From Caulobacter soli (GTDB lineage Bacteria; Pseudomonadota; Alphaproteobacteria; Caulobacterales; Caulobacteraceae): a stretch of DNA of 64,000 nucleotides. The stretch's first letter is position 1; every line of letters starts with the position of its first letter. Shown piece by piece: positions 1 through 8,623 of the stretch. A program made the position numbers and the translations under genes. A model generated the notes under the pieces. It saw nothing but the letters and a program-made list of their open reading frames with translations, had not been told where the DNA came from and ran no database searches. The stretch covers positions 4,447,501 to 4,511,500 of the forward strand of contig NZ_CP049199.1 of NCBI RefSeq assembly GCF_011045195.1. Direction: 5' to 3'.

Positions 1-906
1 GGCTACTACCTCCAGGGCCTGCCCACCGACGCCGACGGCGCCATCCTGGCCAGCAACGCCAGCGACCTGTCGAACCTGCAGGCCATCAACTTCAACTCGA
101 TCGGCGGCACGGCCAAGGCGACCGGGAACGTGGCGATGTCGGCCAACCTGCCGGCCGACGCCACGACGGGCCAGGCCTTCACCACCAGCATGGAGGTGAT
201 CGACTCCCTCGGCGTCAGCCACACGGTCGGACAGACCTGGACCAAGACCGGCGACAACACCTGGTCCCTGGCCCTGGCCAACCCGACCTTGACCTCCGAC
301 GCCAGCAAGACTTCGGGCGTGGTCACCCCATCGACCGTGTCGGTGACCTTCAACACCGACGGCAGCCTGGCCTCGACCAATCCCTCGCCGGTGTCGGTCA
401 GCATCACCGGCTTCTCGACCGGGGCGGCGACCAGCGCCATCAACCTGAACCTGGGCACGTCCGGCGGCACCGACGGCCTGACCCAGTTCGCCTCGACCTC
501 CTCGACCCTGTCGATCAACCCGACCTTCGAACAGGACGGCGCCAACTATGGCGAGCTGTCGGGCGTGACCATCGACGCCAACGGCCTGGTCACCGCCAAT
601 TTCGACAACGGGGTGAGTCTGGCGATCTACCAGATCCCGGTCGCCACCTTCTCCAATCCCAACGGCCTGACCCACGTCTCGGGCACGGTCTATGACGAGA
701 ACACCGACGCCGGCCAGGTGCACGTCAACCTGCCGGGCGACGGAAGCTCGGGCACGCTGGTGGCCAGCGCCCTGGAGGGCTCGACCACCGACATCGCCAC
801 CGAGTTCAACAAGATGATCATCGCCCAGCAGGCCTATTCGGCGGCCTCGCAGGTGATCACCACCACCAAGGGCATGTTCGACACCCTGATCCAGGCCGTG
901 CGCTGA
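1..906 (+). CDS. flgE: Flagellar hook protein FlgE (C-terminal part, gene begins upstream)
   Basis: The window opens inside this reading frame, so only about 301 C-terminal residues are visible. FlgE polymerises into the extracellular hook that joins the rod to the filament. The visible part has the hook-core D2-like domain, with many Gly, Ser, Thr and Asp residues, and then the D0 helix of axial proteins near the end (EFNKMIIAQQAYSAASQVIT, closing in MFDTLIQAVR). Cysteine is absent, as expected of an exported axial protein. It is followed with a 1-nt TGATG overlap by a small gene and then flgK and flgL, the usual hook-to-filament order. FlgF/FlgG share the terminal motif, but the context and the long middle domain favour FlgE. 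Confidence 0.88.
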   Translation, partial: GYYLQGLPTDADGAILASNASDLSNLQAINFNSIGGTAKATGNVAMSANLPADATTGQAFTTSMEVIDSLGVSHTVGQTWTKTGDNTWSLALANPTLTSDASKTSGVVTPSTVSVTFNTDGSLASTNPSPVSVSITGFSTGAATSAINLNLGTSGGTDGLTQFASTSSTLSINPTFEQDGANYGELSGVTIDANGLVTANFDNGVSLAIYQIPVATFSNPNGLTHVSGTVYDENTDAGQVHVNLPGDGSSGTLVASALEGSTTDIATEFNKMIIAQQAYSAASQVITTTKGMFDTLIQAVR

Positions 907-1232
907 TGGACATGATCGAACGCCTGAGGCTGCGCGCCGAACACTCCCGCCGGGTGGGCGGCGACGCCCCCCTGGTCACCACCGTCGAGGAGGCCCGGGC
1001 CCTGGCGCGCGGCGTGGCCGAGGGCCTGGCGGCGGCCTCCGACCAGGACCGCCTGCTGCTGCTGTCCAGCCTGCACGAGGTGCGGGCCGCGCTCGACACC
1101 CGGCTGTCGCGCCTGGACGCCGACATGAGCGAGGGCCGCGCGCGAATCGCGGCGGTCAATCGCGGCCTGTCGGCGCACTCCAGCTACTCCAATCGCATGT
1201 CGCCTCGCGGCGCCGGGCCTCGGAAAGGCTGA
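906..1232 (+). CDS. Small flagellar-operon protein between flgE and flgK
   Basis: 108 residues, translationally coupled to flgE (the TGA of flgE shares its A with this ATG). The product is largely helical, acidic in the middle and rich in Leu, Arg and Glu (EEARALARGVAEGL; LLLLSSLHEVRAALDTRLSRL), with no signal peptide or membrane segment, so it is probably cytoplasmic. Size, helical character and position just before flgK fit an export chaperone of the FlgN kind or another hook-associated accessory factor. No diagnostic motif was seen, so that role is inference from context only. The Arg/Gly/Pro-rich tail looks disordered. Confidence 0.7.
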   Translation: MDMIERLRLRAEHSRRVGGDAPLVTTVEEARALARGVAEGLAAASDQDRLLLLSSLHEVRAALDTRLSRLDADMSEGRARIAAVNRGLSAHSSYSNRMSPRGAGPRKG

Positions 1233-1237
1233 TCGCC

Positions 1238-2941
1238 ATGTCGCTGTCCTCGATCATCGGCGCGGCGGGCTCGGCCCTGACGGCGTCGCAGACCCGGATC
1301 GCGGTGGCCAACCTCAACGTCGCCAACGCCGACGACCTGACCTACACCCGAAAGACCGTCACCAGCGCGGTCAGCACCACCACCCAGACCCTGTCGGACG
1401 CCACGATCCTGCGCGTCGCCGACAGCTTCCTGAGCAAGACGGTGCTGAAAACCGCCGCCGCCGCCGGGGGCGACGCGGTGACCGACACCTACATGCAATC
1501 CTACGACGCGGCCCTGGGCTCGACCGCCAGCGGCGACGATGTCTCCAGCCTGATGACCGCCTTCGCCACGTCGCTGTCGGCCCTGTCGTCCAGCCCCGAC
1601 GCCACGACCAAGGCCCAGCTGGTCTCCGACGCCTCGTCCCTGGTCCAGGGGATCAAGAGCCTGTCGGGCGAGGTGCAGTCCCTGCGCACCCAGGCCAACA
1701 CCCAGATCGAAACCACGGTGGGCACGATCAACCAGTCGCTGAAGAGCCTGGCCTCGCTGAACGACCAGATCGCCACGGTCTCGGCCCAGGGCGGCGACGC
1801 CACCGCCCTGGAGGACCAGCGCGACGCGGCCCTGACCACCCTGTCGGGCCTGATGGGCGTCTCCAGCTTTGTCACCGCCGACAACCAGCTACGCGTCTAC
1901 ACCACCGGCGGCGACGCCCTGCTGGGCACGACGGCCGCGACGCTCAGCTACACCGCCTCCAGCACGCTGGGCGCCGGCGCGACCTATCCCGGATCGATCG
2001 CCGGGATCACCCTGAACGGCAAGGACATCACCGCCAGCCAGACCACCGGCGAGCTGGGCGCCCTGGTCACCCTGCGCGACCAGACCCTGCCGGCCCAGCA
2101 GGACCAGTTGGACGCCCTGGCCTCCACCCTGATCGGCCAGGTCAACGCCGTGACCAACGCCGGTAGCGCGGTCCCGGCGCCGAACAGCCTGACCAGCGCC
2201 GGGACGGTGAGCGCGACCGACGCCCTCTCCGCGACCGGAACCCTGCGCGTGGCGGTGACCGACGCCAGCGGCAAGGCGGTCGGGGTCCAGGACCTGGACC
2301 TGTCCAGCTACGCCACGGTCGGCGACCTGGTCACGGCGCTGAACGGGGTCAGCGGGCTCTCGGCCAGCATCGGATCGGACGGCAAGCTGACGATCGCCGC
2401 GACCAACAGCGCCAACGGCGTGGCCCTGGCCGACGACGGGGCCGGGATCTCGGCCAGGTTCGGCTTCAACAACCTGCTCACGGGCTCCGGCGCCTCGGAC
2501 ATCGGCGTGTCGGCGAAACTGACCAGCGACCCGAGCGGCCTGCCGACGGCGGCCCTCTCCACCACCACGACCTTGGCGGTCGGCGGCCTGGCCCTGGCCT
2601 CGGGCGACAGCACGATCGCCGACAAGCTCTCCGGCCTGCTGACGACCTCGGTCTCGTTCGCGGCGACCGGAAGTCAGGCGGCCAAGACGACCAGCCTGGC
2701 GTCCTACGCCTCCAGCTTCGTCTCCGGCGCCGCCACGATGATCGCCGCCGCCGCAACCCAGAGCACCAATTCCACCGCCGCCAGCGACGCGGCCACCTCG
2801 CGCCTGCAGAACCTGACCGCCGTGAACATCGACGAGGAGCTGGCCAACCTCACCCAGTACCAGAGCCAGTACGAGGCCAACGCCCAGCTGATCTCGATCG
2901 CCAAGGACCTGTTCGACACCCTCGTCAGCATGGTGAGCTGA
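1238..2941 (+). CDS. flgK: Flagellar hook-associated protein 1, FlgK
   Basis: 567 residues. FlgK forms the first hook-filament junction ring and is secreted through the flagellar type III apparatus. The N-terminus has the axial D0 pattern (SALTASQTRIAVANLNVANADDLTYTRK, with the NVANA.. variant of the N-x-N-N signature), and the C-terminus has the matching helix (VNIDEELANLTQYQSQYEANAQLISIAKDLFDTLVSMV). The centre is a long Thr/Ala/Gly-rich surface domain without cysteine. The gene starts 5 nt after its upstream neighbour, and its stop abuts the flgL start at 2942, so flgE, the small gene, flgK and flgL form one transcription unit. Length is normal for alphaproteobacterial FlgK. Confidence 0.93.
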   Translation: MSLSSIIGAAGSALTASQTRIAVANLNVANADDLTYTRKTVTSAVSTTTQTLSDATILRVADSFLSKTVLKTAAAAGGDAVTDTYMQSYDAALGSTASGDDVSSLMTAFATSLSALSSSPDATTKAQLVSDASSLVQGIKSLSGEVQSLRTQANTQIETTVGTINQSLKSLASLNDQIATVSAQGGDATALEDQRDAALTTLSGLMGVSSFVTADNQLRVYTTGGDALLGTTAATLSYTASSTLGAGATYPGSIAGITLNGKDITASQTTGELGALVTLRDQTLPAQQDQLDALASTLIGQVNAVTNAGSAVPAPNSLTSAGTVSATDALSATGTLRVAVTDASGKAVGVQDLDLSSYATVGDLVTALNGVSGLSASIGSDGKLTIAATNSANGVALADDGAGISARFGFNNLLTGSGASDIGVSAKLTSDPSGLPTAALSTTTTLAVGGLALASGDSTIADKLSGLLTTSVSFAATGSQAAKTTSLASYASSFVSGAATMIAAAATQSTNSTAASDAATSRLQNLTAVNIDEELANLTQYQSQYEANAQLISIAKDLFDTLVSMVS

Positions 2942-3838
2942 ATGATCAGCCGCGTCTCCAGCTTCGCCCACACCAGCGCCATGACCGCCGCCAGCCTCAA
3001 GGTCCAGGCCAAGCTGGCCGAACAGCAGGACCAGACCGCCTCGGGCCTGAAGTCCCAGACCTATGGCGGCATGGCCAGGAGCACCGCCAGCATCCTGACC
3101 CTGGGCAACCAGAGCGCCCGCCTGACCGCCGACAACACCGCCGCGACCTCGGCCGCGTCCTTCGTCCAGGCGGCCTATTCGGCGGTGGGCTCGATCGCGG
3201 ACCTGGCCACCACCATCAAGACCCAGCTGGCCTCGATGATGAGCAGCTCGACCCTGGACGCCGGCGCCACCAGCCAGTACGCGGCCGACTGGCTGACCGA
3301 CCTGCAGGCCCTGCTCAACAGCCAGCAGGGCGGGACCTACCTGTTCTCCGGCCAGGCCACCGACACCGCCCCGGTCGACTTCTCCGCCGCCGGCTACGAC
3401 CCGACGGCGGGGGCCGATACGAGTTACTACGGCGGCGCGACCACGGGGCGGACCTATTCCAGCTCGGAGGGCCAGACGGTCGGCCTGTCGGTCTCGGCCA
3501 ACGCCTCGGCCTTCGAGCAGTTGGCCCGGGCCATCGCCACGGTCGCCGCCGACCCGTCCGACCCCGACGCCATCGCCAGCGCCTACGCCCTGTCGGGCAC
3601 GGCCCTGACCGGGGTCGGCACGCTGCAGGAAACCATCGCCATCCAGGCCTCGTCCCTGCAGTCGGCCACCGACCGCAACACCGCCAAGATCGACGCCATC
3701 GACACCCTGGTCACCTCCATGAAAGGCGCCGACCTGACCCAGGCCGCCGTGCTGACCACCCAGTACCAGACCCAGCTGGAAGCCCTGTTCTCGATGATCA
3801 ACACGCTCTCGTCGCTGAGCCTGAGCAAGTATCTCTAG
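2942..3838 (+). CDS. flgL: Flagellar hook-associated protein 3, FlgL
   Basis: 298 residues, starting on the base after the flgK stop. FlgL builds the second junction ring on which flagellin assembles. The N-terminus has the flagellin-like coiled coil (MISRVSSFAHTSAMTAASLKVQAKLAEQQDQTASGLKSQTYGG), followed by the flagellin/FlgL pattern ending in YLFSGQATDTAPVDF. The C-terminal helix pairs with it (MKGADLTQAAVLTTQYQTQLEALFSMINTL). The N-terminal coil, the LFSG motif and the position after flgK separate it from flagellin itself. No hairpin was obvious right after the stop; the next gene starts 83 nt on and is unrelated to motility. Confidence 0.92.
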   Translation: MISRVSSFAHTSAMTAASLKVQAKLAEQQDQTASGLKSQTYGGMARSTASILTLGNQSARLTADNTAATSAASFVQAAYSAVGSIADLATTIKTQLASMMSSSTLDAGATSQYAADWLTDLQALLNSQQGGTYLFSGQATDTAPVDFSAAGYDPTAGADTSYYGGATTGRTYSSSEGQTVGLSVSANASAFEQLARAIATVAADPSDPDAIASAYALSGTALTGVGTLQETIAIQASSLQSATDRNTAKIDAIDTLVTSMKGADLTQAAVLTTQYQTQLEALFSMINTLSSLSLSKYL

Positions 3839-3921
3839 GCGCTTGGATCCAGCGCCTGGCGGCCGGGTCCGATCGCCAGGCCGCCATTGACCGGGGCGCG
3901 CGCCTGCCGCAGGACAAGGAC

Positions 3922-4581
3922 ATGACCGAACACGCCCCGCTCGCCGGCCCCATGTCGCCCCCGCTCTCGGGCGCGCCGCCGCGCTCCCTGGTGATCCTGC
4001 TGCACGGCTATGGATCGAACGGCGAGGACCTGATCGATCTCGCCGCCTACTGGCGCGCCGCCCTGCCCGACACGCTCTTCCTGGCGCCGGACGCGCCCCA
4101 GCCTTGTCCAGGAGCCCCCGGCGGCCGGCAATGGTGGCCCCTGACAAGCCTGACGCCCCAGGCCCGCGCGGCGGGCGTGCGGGTCTCGGCCGCGGACCTG
4201 AACGCCTATATCGACGCCCAGCTGGCCGCCCACGGCCTGACCGAGGACCGCCTGGCGCTGGTGGGCTTCAGCCAGGGCACGATGATGGCGCTGCACGTGG
4301 GACCTCGGCGCGCCAAGGCCCTGGCCGGAATCATCGGCTATTCGGGCATGTTGGCCGATCCGGACGCCCTGGCCGCCGAGGGGGTCACCAAGCCGCCGAT
4401 CCTGCTCGTGCATGGCGACGCCGACGAGGTCCTGCCGGTCAGCGCCCTGCATCAGGCCCGGGAACGCCTCGACGCCCTCGGGTTCGAGGTCGACGCCCAC
4501 GTCTCGCCCGGCCTCGGCCACGGCCTCGACGACCAGGGCCTTAAGCTCGGCGCCCGATTCCTGGCCAGCCGCCTGACCTGA
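3922..4581 (+). CDS. Alpha/beta hydrolase, phospholipase/carboxylesterase family
   Basis: 219 residues, about the usual length of the small carboxylesterase/acyl-protein-thioesterase family (YpfH, EstB). An oxyanion strand LVILLHGYGSNGEDL appears near residue 25. The nucleophile elbow GFSQGTMMALH follows (G-x-S-x-G, Ser near residue 115). A late Asp lies in LLVHGDADEVLP and a His in SPGLGHGLDDQG, completing the Ser-Asp-His triad. There is no signal peptide, so it is cytosolic. It probably cleaves short-chain carboxylic esters; the natural substrate cannot be read from the sequence. It is downstream of flgL but separated by 83 nt and is probably independent of flagellar function. Confidence 0.85.
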   Translation: MTEHAPLAGPMSPPLSGAPPRSLVILLHGYGSNGEDLIDLAAYWRAALPDTLFLAPDAPQPCPGAPGGRQWWPLTSLTPQARAAGVRVSAADLNAYIDAQLAAHGLTEDRLALVGFSQGTMMALHVGPRRAKALAGIIGYSGMLADPDALAAEGVTKPPILLVHGDADEVLPVSALHQARERLDALGFEVDAHVSPGLGHGLDDQGLKLGARFLASRLT

Positions 4582-4746
4582 CGGCGTCGCGAAGCTCGCT
4601 ACGCGAAGCATATCCCACGAACGCGTCTTTGCCGGCCATATAGGCGAATTCAGCTCGATACTCTCGCATCCCGACTGTACGGTCTCGAGTCAGGGGGCGG
4701 GCTTGGGGCTGGCGATGGGCTAGTCAGGTCGCACGGGGGTGTTGGC

Positions 4747-5049
4747 ATGACGATCCTGAACGGCGCCGGCGCGCCGAACGCCGACGATGGCGCGGACGGT
4801 GATTTCTGGATCAACATCACGGCCTGGTCGATCTTCGGCCCGAAGACCGCGGGAGCGTGGCCGACCGGCGTAAGCCTTATCGGCCCCGGCGTCGCCGCTC
4901 AGGTTGCCTACGACGATACGGTGACGGGGCTCGGCGTCGACAACGTGCAGGACGCGCTCGATGCGATCTGGACCCAATCCCTCGGGCCCCAGGACGACTT
5001 TTCCAATCCCTTCAACTCGGGTCTCGGCCTGATCATCGGAGCCATCTGA
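4747..5049 (+). CDS. Phage tail-fibre-like small protein
   Basis: 100 residues. Two patterns typical of phage tail fibres and tail-associated adhesins are visible. One is GAPNADDGADGDFWINITAW followed by SIFGPKTAGAW (the GDFYIDT..IYGPK..G.W type repeat). The other is VAYDDTVTGLGVDNVQDALDAIW (the Y-D-x-T-x-x-G-L-x-x-x-N-V-Q-x-A-L motif found in many fibre proteins). It is followed after 1 nt by another gene and then by an SGNH hydrolase, suggesting a three-gene cassette. No capsid, terminase or integrase genes are seen nearby, so this is either a phage remnant or a domesticated surface-binding module. The assignment rests on motif resemblance. Confidence 0.65.
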   Translation: MTILNGAGAPNADDGADGDFWINITAWSIFGPKTAGAWPTGVSLIGPGVAAQVAYDDTVTGLGVDNVQDALDAIWTQSLGPQDDFSNPFNSGLGLIIGAI

Positions 5050-5050
5050 G

Positions 5051-5611
5051 ATGTCCCTTTTCGCGCGCAAGTTCCGCTCCGCCGTCGGCGAATTCTTCTC
5101 GATGTTCGTCGGGACCCCCGAAGGCAATTCCGTTCCGCTGCAAGCCATCGCTCTCGACGAAACCACCCCGGTCGACAACGATCACCGTTTCCCGGTCAAC
5201 GCCCGCATCGAAACCGAGGCCGGCGCGGCGCTGGCTTACGCCGACGCGGGCGGACTGCCGGAGGGCGCGACGCCCCTGCACGCCACCAGTGGCAATAAGG
5301 CCAATGCGATCGCGACCGCCACGCTGCCCGGCAGCGCCAACGAAACCGTTTGGTTGAACAAGGTCCACATCACCGCCCTTGGCGCTACGGCGGGCAGCGC
5401 GGCCAGTCTCACGATCACGGGCCTGGCGGCCGGCTCACCGTTCGCGATTCCGTTCTCCGTGCCGGCCGGTGTCAGCGCGAGAGCGGACCAGGCCTACCCC
5501 TTTGATCAGCCTTTGAAGGCCGCGCTGGGCGCCGACATCGTCATTACGCTTTCCGCGCTGGGCGCTGGCAATATCTGCGCGGGCGTCAGCGCCTGGGGCT
5601 TCCGGGTCTGA
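5051..5611 (+). CDS. Hypothetical protein of the tail-fibre-like cassette
   Basis: 186 residues, with a start 1 nt after the previous stop. The N-terminus (MSLFARKFRSAVGEFFSMFVGTPEGN) is basic and hydrophobic but has no clear cleavage site. The rest looks like a beta-rich structural domain with many Gly, Ala, Thr and Ser (NKVHITALGATAGSAASLTITGLAAGSPFAIPFSVPAG). Such small beta proteins often sit beside tail fibres and act as adaptor or receptor-binding parts, which is inferred here only from context. The final TGATG overlaps the start of the SGNH hydrolase, so the two are translationally coupled. No enzymatic motif was recognised. Confidence 0.6.
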   Translation: MSLFARKFRSAVGEFFSMFVGTPEGNSVPLQAIALDETTPVDNDHRFPVNARIETEAGAALAYADAGGLPEGATPLHATSGNKANAIATATLPGSANETVWLNKVHITALGATAGSAASLTITGLAAGSPFAIPFSVPAGVSARADQAYPFDQPLKAALGADIVITLSALGAGNICAGVSAWGFRV

Positions 5612-6999
5612 TGCGCGCATTCCGACCCTACAAGCGCCCGAACAAGGTCTTGCCGGCCATGACGTTCAATGCGGCGCTGAACATCCCGACGGGCGCGACG
5701 CAGGGAACGCTGCTGGCGACCCTGACAAATCCATTCCCGGGAGAGACCCTGACCCTCGACCCGGACGACGGTCGACGCCAATGGGTCGGCAATCAGCTCC
5801 AGGTCGGCCCGACTCCGGGCGCGCTTTCGGATGCTTTCAACCTGGTGCGGAGCCATCCCTGGGCGGCGACGCCGACCGTAACCTCGGTGGTGGCGAATTT
5901 CGGCGGCCTGCCAAGGTTTCAGGCGGCGCTCCGCGATGCGATCGCCGGCGCCAGGGGTCCGGTCCGGATCGCGGGATTTGGCGATAGCAAGCTGCGCGGC
6001 AGCGGCGCGGGGACGGGAACGTTCTTCAACACTGGCGCCGCGATCGTTTGCAAGCTGGTGATCCTCGCCAAGGCCTTGACGACGGCTGGCCTTCAGACCA
6101 GCTGGAGTTCGGTCTTTGGCAACAGCAACTTCAGCAATCTGCCGGGCTTCAAGGATTTCGACCCGCGCATCACGGGCGCGAGCGACTGGACGCTGACCGC
6201 CACGAAGTCGCTAGGCGGCTTCATGTGGACGACGACGACCGCCACGTCGCTGGTCTTCACCCCGCAGACGCCGGTCAAGACGCTTGAAGTTCACACCCTG
6301 CTGACGGGCGACGACGGCAGCTTCACGATCACCCGAGGGGCCGACCCGACCCCCTTGGCGACGGTCGTGCCGCCAACGCCCGTCGCCGCGGCGACCGAAC
6401 TGATCACCACGGTGGATCTTGGCGCTCCGTCGACGGATCCGATCCAGATCCAACGGATCGGCGGCGGCGCCCTGGCCGTGATCGGTCTGGACGGCTATGG
6501 CCCCGACGACAAGGTGCGGATCGCGAACTTCTCGGTCGGCGGGGCCAAGTCGGCCGACGCCATCGTGAGCGACACGGGTTACGCGACCCTGACCGCCGCC
6601 CTCCGCTATGCGCCCGACCTGGGCGTCATTAATCTGGGCGCCAACGACGTGGTGACGACGTCCGGCGTCACCACGGCCGCCTATCTGGGCCGCATCCAGA
6701 CCCTGGTCACGGCGCTGAAGGGCGCTGGGGCCGATGTCATCCTGACCTGGCCAGCGATTTCGACCATCGCTTCGAACGGAACAGAGGCCCACGTCGCCGA
6801 CTTCAAGGACGGGCTGAAAGCGCTCGCCGCGACCAACAGCGCCGTCTTTATCGACGAAACCGTCCTGCTTGGCGGGCGCGTCGCGGCGACGGCGGACGGA
6901 AGGTTCGTCGATGGAGTGCATGACTCGCTTGCGGCCAACCAGATCGAGGAGAATCCGCTCTTTGACCTGCTGTGGTGGGCATACGTCAATCGCGGCTAG
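5611..6999 (+). CDS. SGNH/GDSL-type hydrolase with N-terminal fibre-like region
   Basis: 462 residues. An N-terminal stretch of about 110 residues carries beta-rich text (GTLLATLTNPFPGETLTLDPDD) and probably attaches the enzyme to its partners. Then come the SGNH blocks: IAGFGDSKLRG (block I, Ser near 126), VINLGANDV (block III Asn near 345) and DGVHDSLAANQ (block V, Asp and His near 434-437). SGNH enzymes of this sort deacetylate or de-esterify glycans, and in phage tails they strip O-acetyl groups from capsule. It is coupled to the preceding gene by TGATG overlap. An internal ATG at 5659 is an alternative start. It ends 31 nt from the 3' end of a tRNA on the other strand. Confidence 0.75.
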   Translation: MRAFRPYKRPNKVLPAMTFNAALNIPTGATQGTLLATLTNPFPGETLTLDPDDGRRQWVGNQLQVGPTPGALSDAFNLVRSHPWAATPTVTSVVANFGGLPRFQAALRDAIAGARGPVRIAGFGDSKLRGSGAGTGTFFNTGAAIVCKLVILAKALTTAGLQTSWSSVFGNSNFSNLPGFKDFDPRITGASDWTLTATKSLGGFMWTTTTATSLVFTPQTPVKTLEVHTLLTGDDGSFTITRGADPTPLATVVPPTPVAAATELITTVDLGAPSTDPIQIQRIGGGALAVIGLDGYGPDDKVRIANFSVGGAKSADAIVSDTGYATLTAALRYAPDLGVINLGANDVVTTSGVTTAAYLGRIQTLVTALKGAGADVILTWPAISTIASNGTEAHVADFKDGLKALAATNSAVFIDETVLLGGRVAATADGRFVDGVHDSLAANQIEENPLFDLLWWAYVNRG

Positions 7000-7029
7000 G
7001 CTTAAGACGACATTGGCACCACGCTTCGC

Positions 7030-7106
7030 TGGCGGCCCGGAAGGGACTCGAACCCCTGACCTTCGCTTTAGGAAAGCGCTGCTCTATCCTGCTGAGCTAC
7101 CGGGCC
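7030..7106 (-). tRNA. tRNA-Arg (anticodon CCU)
   Basis: Read on the minus strand, the acceptor GGCCCGG pairs with CCGGGCC, followed by discriminator G and a genomically encoded CCA (77 nt in all). The D arm has AGCTC/GAGC, and the anticodon loop TTCCTAA lies between GCGCT and AGCGA, giving CCT at 34-36, which reads AGG arginine codons. The T arm has GTTCGAGTC. The anticodon stem has one G/A apposition at its base. tRNA genes are common phage attachment sites, and a tail-like cassette lies directly beside it, but no second copy of the 3' end was noticed. Confidence 0.95.
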
Positions 7107-7189
7107 GCGTTGCGCGTGCTTCGGGTCCATAGCGCAAGTTTCCGGGTGTGCGAACCCCGGGGCCGCAAAGCGCCGCCGAGGGGATGAGA

Positions 7190-8494
7190 ATGACGCTGCT
7201 GCGACCGTTGAAGACGCTCTACGTCCAGGTGCTGATCGGCATCGCCCTGGGGGTTCTGGTCGGGGCGCTGTGGCCCGACGTGGGCGTGGCGCTGAAGCCG
7301 CTGGGCGATGCGTTCATCAAGCTGGTCAAGCTGGTGATCGCGCCGGTGATCTTCCTGACCGTCGCCAGCGGCATCGCCCACATGGGCGACATCAAGGCGT
7401 TCGGCCGGGTGGGCCTGAAGGCCCTGGTCTATTTCGAGGTGGTCTCGACCCTGGCCCTGTTCGTGGGCCTGGTGGTCGGCCACATCCTGCATCCGGGCCA
7501 CGGCTTCAACATCGACCCCAAGGCGCTGGATCCCAAGATCGCCGCCGGCTACCTGGAAAAGGCCCATCACGGCGAGGGGCTGATCCCCTACCTGCTGCAC
7601 CTGATCCCCGAGACCTTCTTCGGCGCGTTCGCCGAGGGCAACCTGCTGCAGGTGCTGGTGATCGCCATCCTGACGGGCTTCGCCTGCACCCGCATGGGCG
7701 AGTTCGGCGACCGGATGGCCGCCGGCATGAGCGACCTGGCCAAGCTGTTCTTCGGCATCATCCACGTGGTGGTGAAGCTGGCTCCGCTGGGCGCGTTCGG
7801 GGCCATGGGCTTCACGATCGGCAAGTACGGGATCGCCAGCCTGGTGCAGCTGGGCGCCCTGGTGGCCACCTTCTACGTCACCGCCATCATCTTCGTGCTG
7901 GTGGTGCTGGGGGCGATCGCCTGGGCCAGCGGCTTCTCGATCCTGAAGTTCCTGGCCTATATCCGCGAGGAACTGCTGATCGTGCTGGGCACCAGCTCGT
8001 CGGAAAGCGCCCTGCCCCAGCTGATCGAGAAGCTGGAGCGGCTGGGCGCGCGCAAGTCGGTGGTCGGGCTGGTGGTGCCCACGGGCTACAGCTTCAACCT
8101 CGACGGCACCAACATCTACATGACCCTGGCCACCCTGTTCCTGGCCCAGGCCACCAACACCCACTTAAGCTTCGGCCAGATGGCGGCCCTGCTGGGCGTG
8201 GCGATGCTGACCTCGAAGGGCGCCAGCGGGGTAACGGGGGCGGGCTTCATCACCCTGGCCGCCACCCTGGCCGTGGTGCCCGACATCCCGATCGCCGCCC
8301 TGGCGGTGCTGGTGGGGGTCGACCGGTTCATGAGCGAATGCCGGGCCCTGACGAATTTCGTCGGCAACGGCGTGGCCACCCTGGTGGTCGCCCGCTGGGA
8401 AGGCGCGCTGGATCGCGACCGATTGTCGCGGGAATTGGACCAGGGTCCGAACGCCTCCCGCCTTGAAGTCATTGAGGATCTTCCCGCCGACTGA
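7190..8494 (+). CDS. Dicarboxylate/amino acid:cation symporter (DctA/DAACS family)
   Basis: 434 residues from the chosen start. It is an inner-membrane secondary transporter that takes up C4-dicarboxylates or acidic amino acids with protons or sodium. Typical family text is present: [36 protein letters not shown], the HP1 serine-rich loop ([19 protein letters not shown]), the TM7 signature region [29 protein letters not shown], and the HP2/TM8 region [25 protein letters not shown] 7190 is preferred because GAGGGG ends 6 nt before it; an in-frame ATG at 7184 and a GTG at 7148 are also possible. The TSSSESALP and NLDGT motifs resemble DctA more than GltP, but the substrate is not certain. Confidence 0.9.
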   Translation: MTLLRPLKTLYVQVLIGIALGVLVGALWPDVGVALKPLGDAFIKLVKLVIAPVIFLTVASGIAHMGDIKAFGRVGLKALVYFEVVSTLALFVGLVVGHILHPGHGFNIDPKALDPKIAAGYLEKAHHGEGLIPYLLHLIPETFFGAFAEGNLLQVLVIAILTGFACTRMGEFGDRMAAGMSDLAKLFFGIIHVVVKLAPLGAFGAMGFTIGKYGIASLVQLGALVATFYVTAIIFVLVVLGAIAWASGFSILKFLAYIREELLIVLGTSSSESALPQLIEKLERLGARKSVVGLVVPTGYSFNLDGTNIYMTLATLFLAQATNTHLSFGQMAALLGVAMLTSKGASGVTGAGFITLAATLAVVPDIPIAALAVLVGVDRFMSECRALTNFVGNGVATLVVARWEGALDRDRLSRELDQGPNASRLEVIEDLPAD

Positions 8495-8623
8495 CCAAGG
8501 TAGCGTTACCCTCAACGTAAACGACAGCGCACGGACGAGCGTTAACCACAGGCTCCACCTTGCCGCGACTTGGCTTGGTGTTAGGGTGAATTTCGGGGAC
8601 ACGCGTATTCGGGACACCCAAGA

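Noticed and set aside
1889..4147. Very long minus-strand frame opposite flgK and flgL
   Set aside because: High-GC antisense frame; composition is Gly/Arg/Gln-rich with no domain text, and the plus-strand genes explain the region.
6869..7187. Reading frames on the plus strand across the tRNA (with text like GTRTPDLRFRKALLYPAELPGR or LEPLTFALGKRCSILLSYRAA)
   Set aside because: These are the well-known false translations of a tRNA-Arg gene on the other strand; the tRNA fold with encoded CCA is clear.
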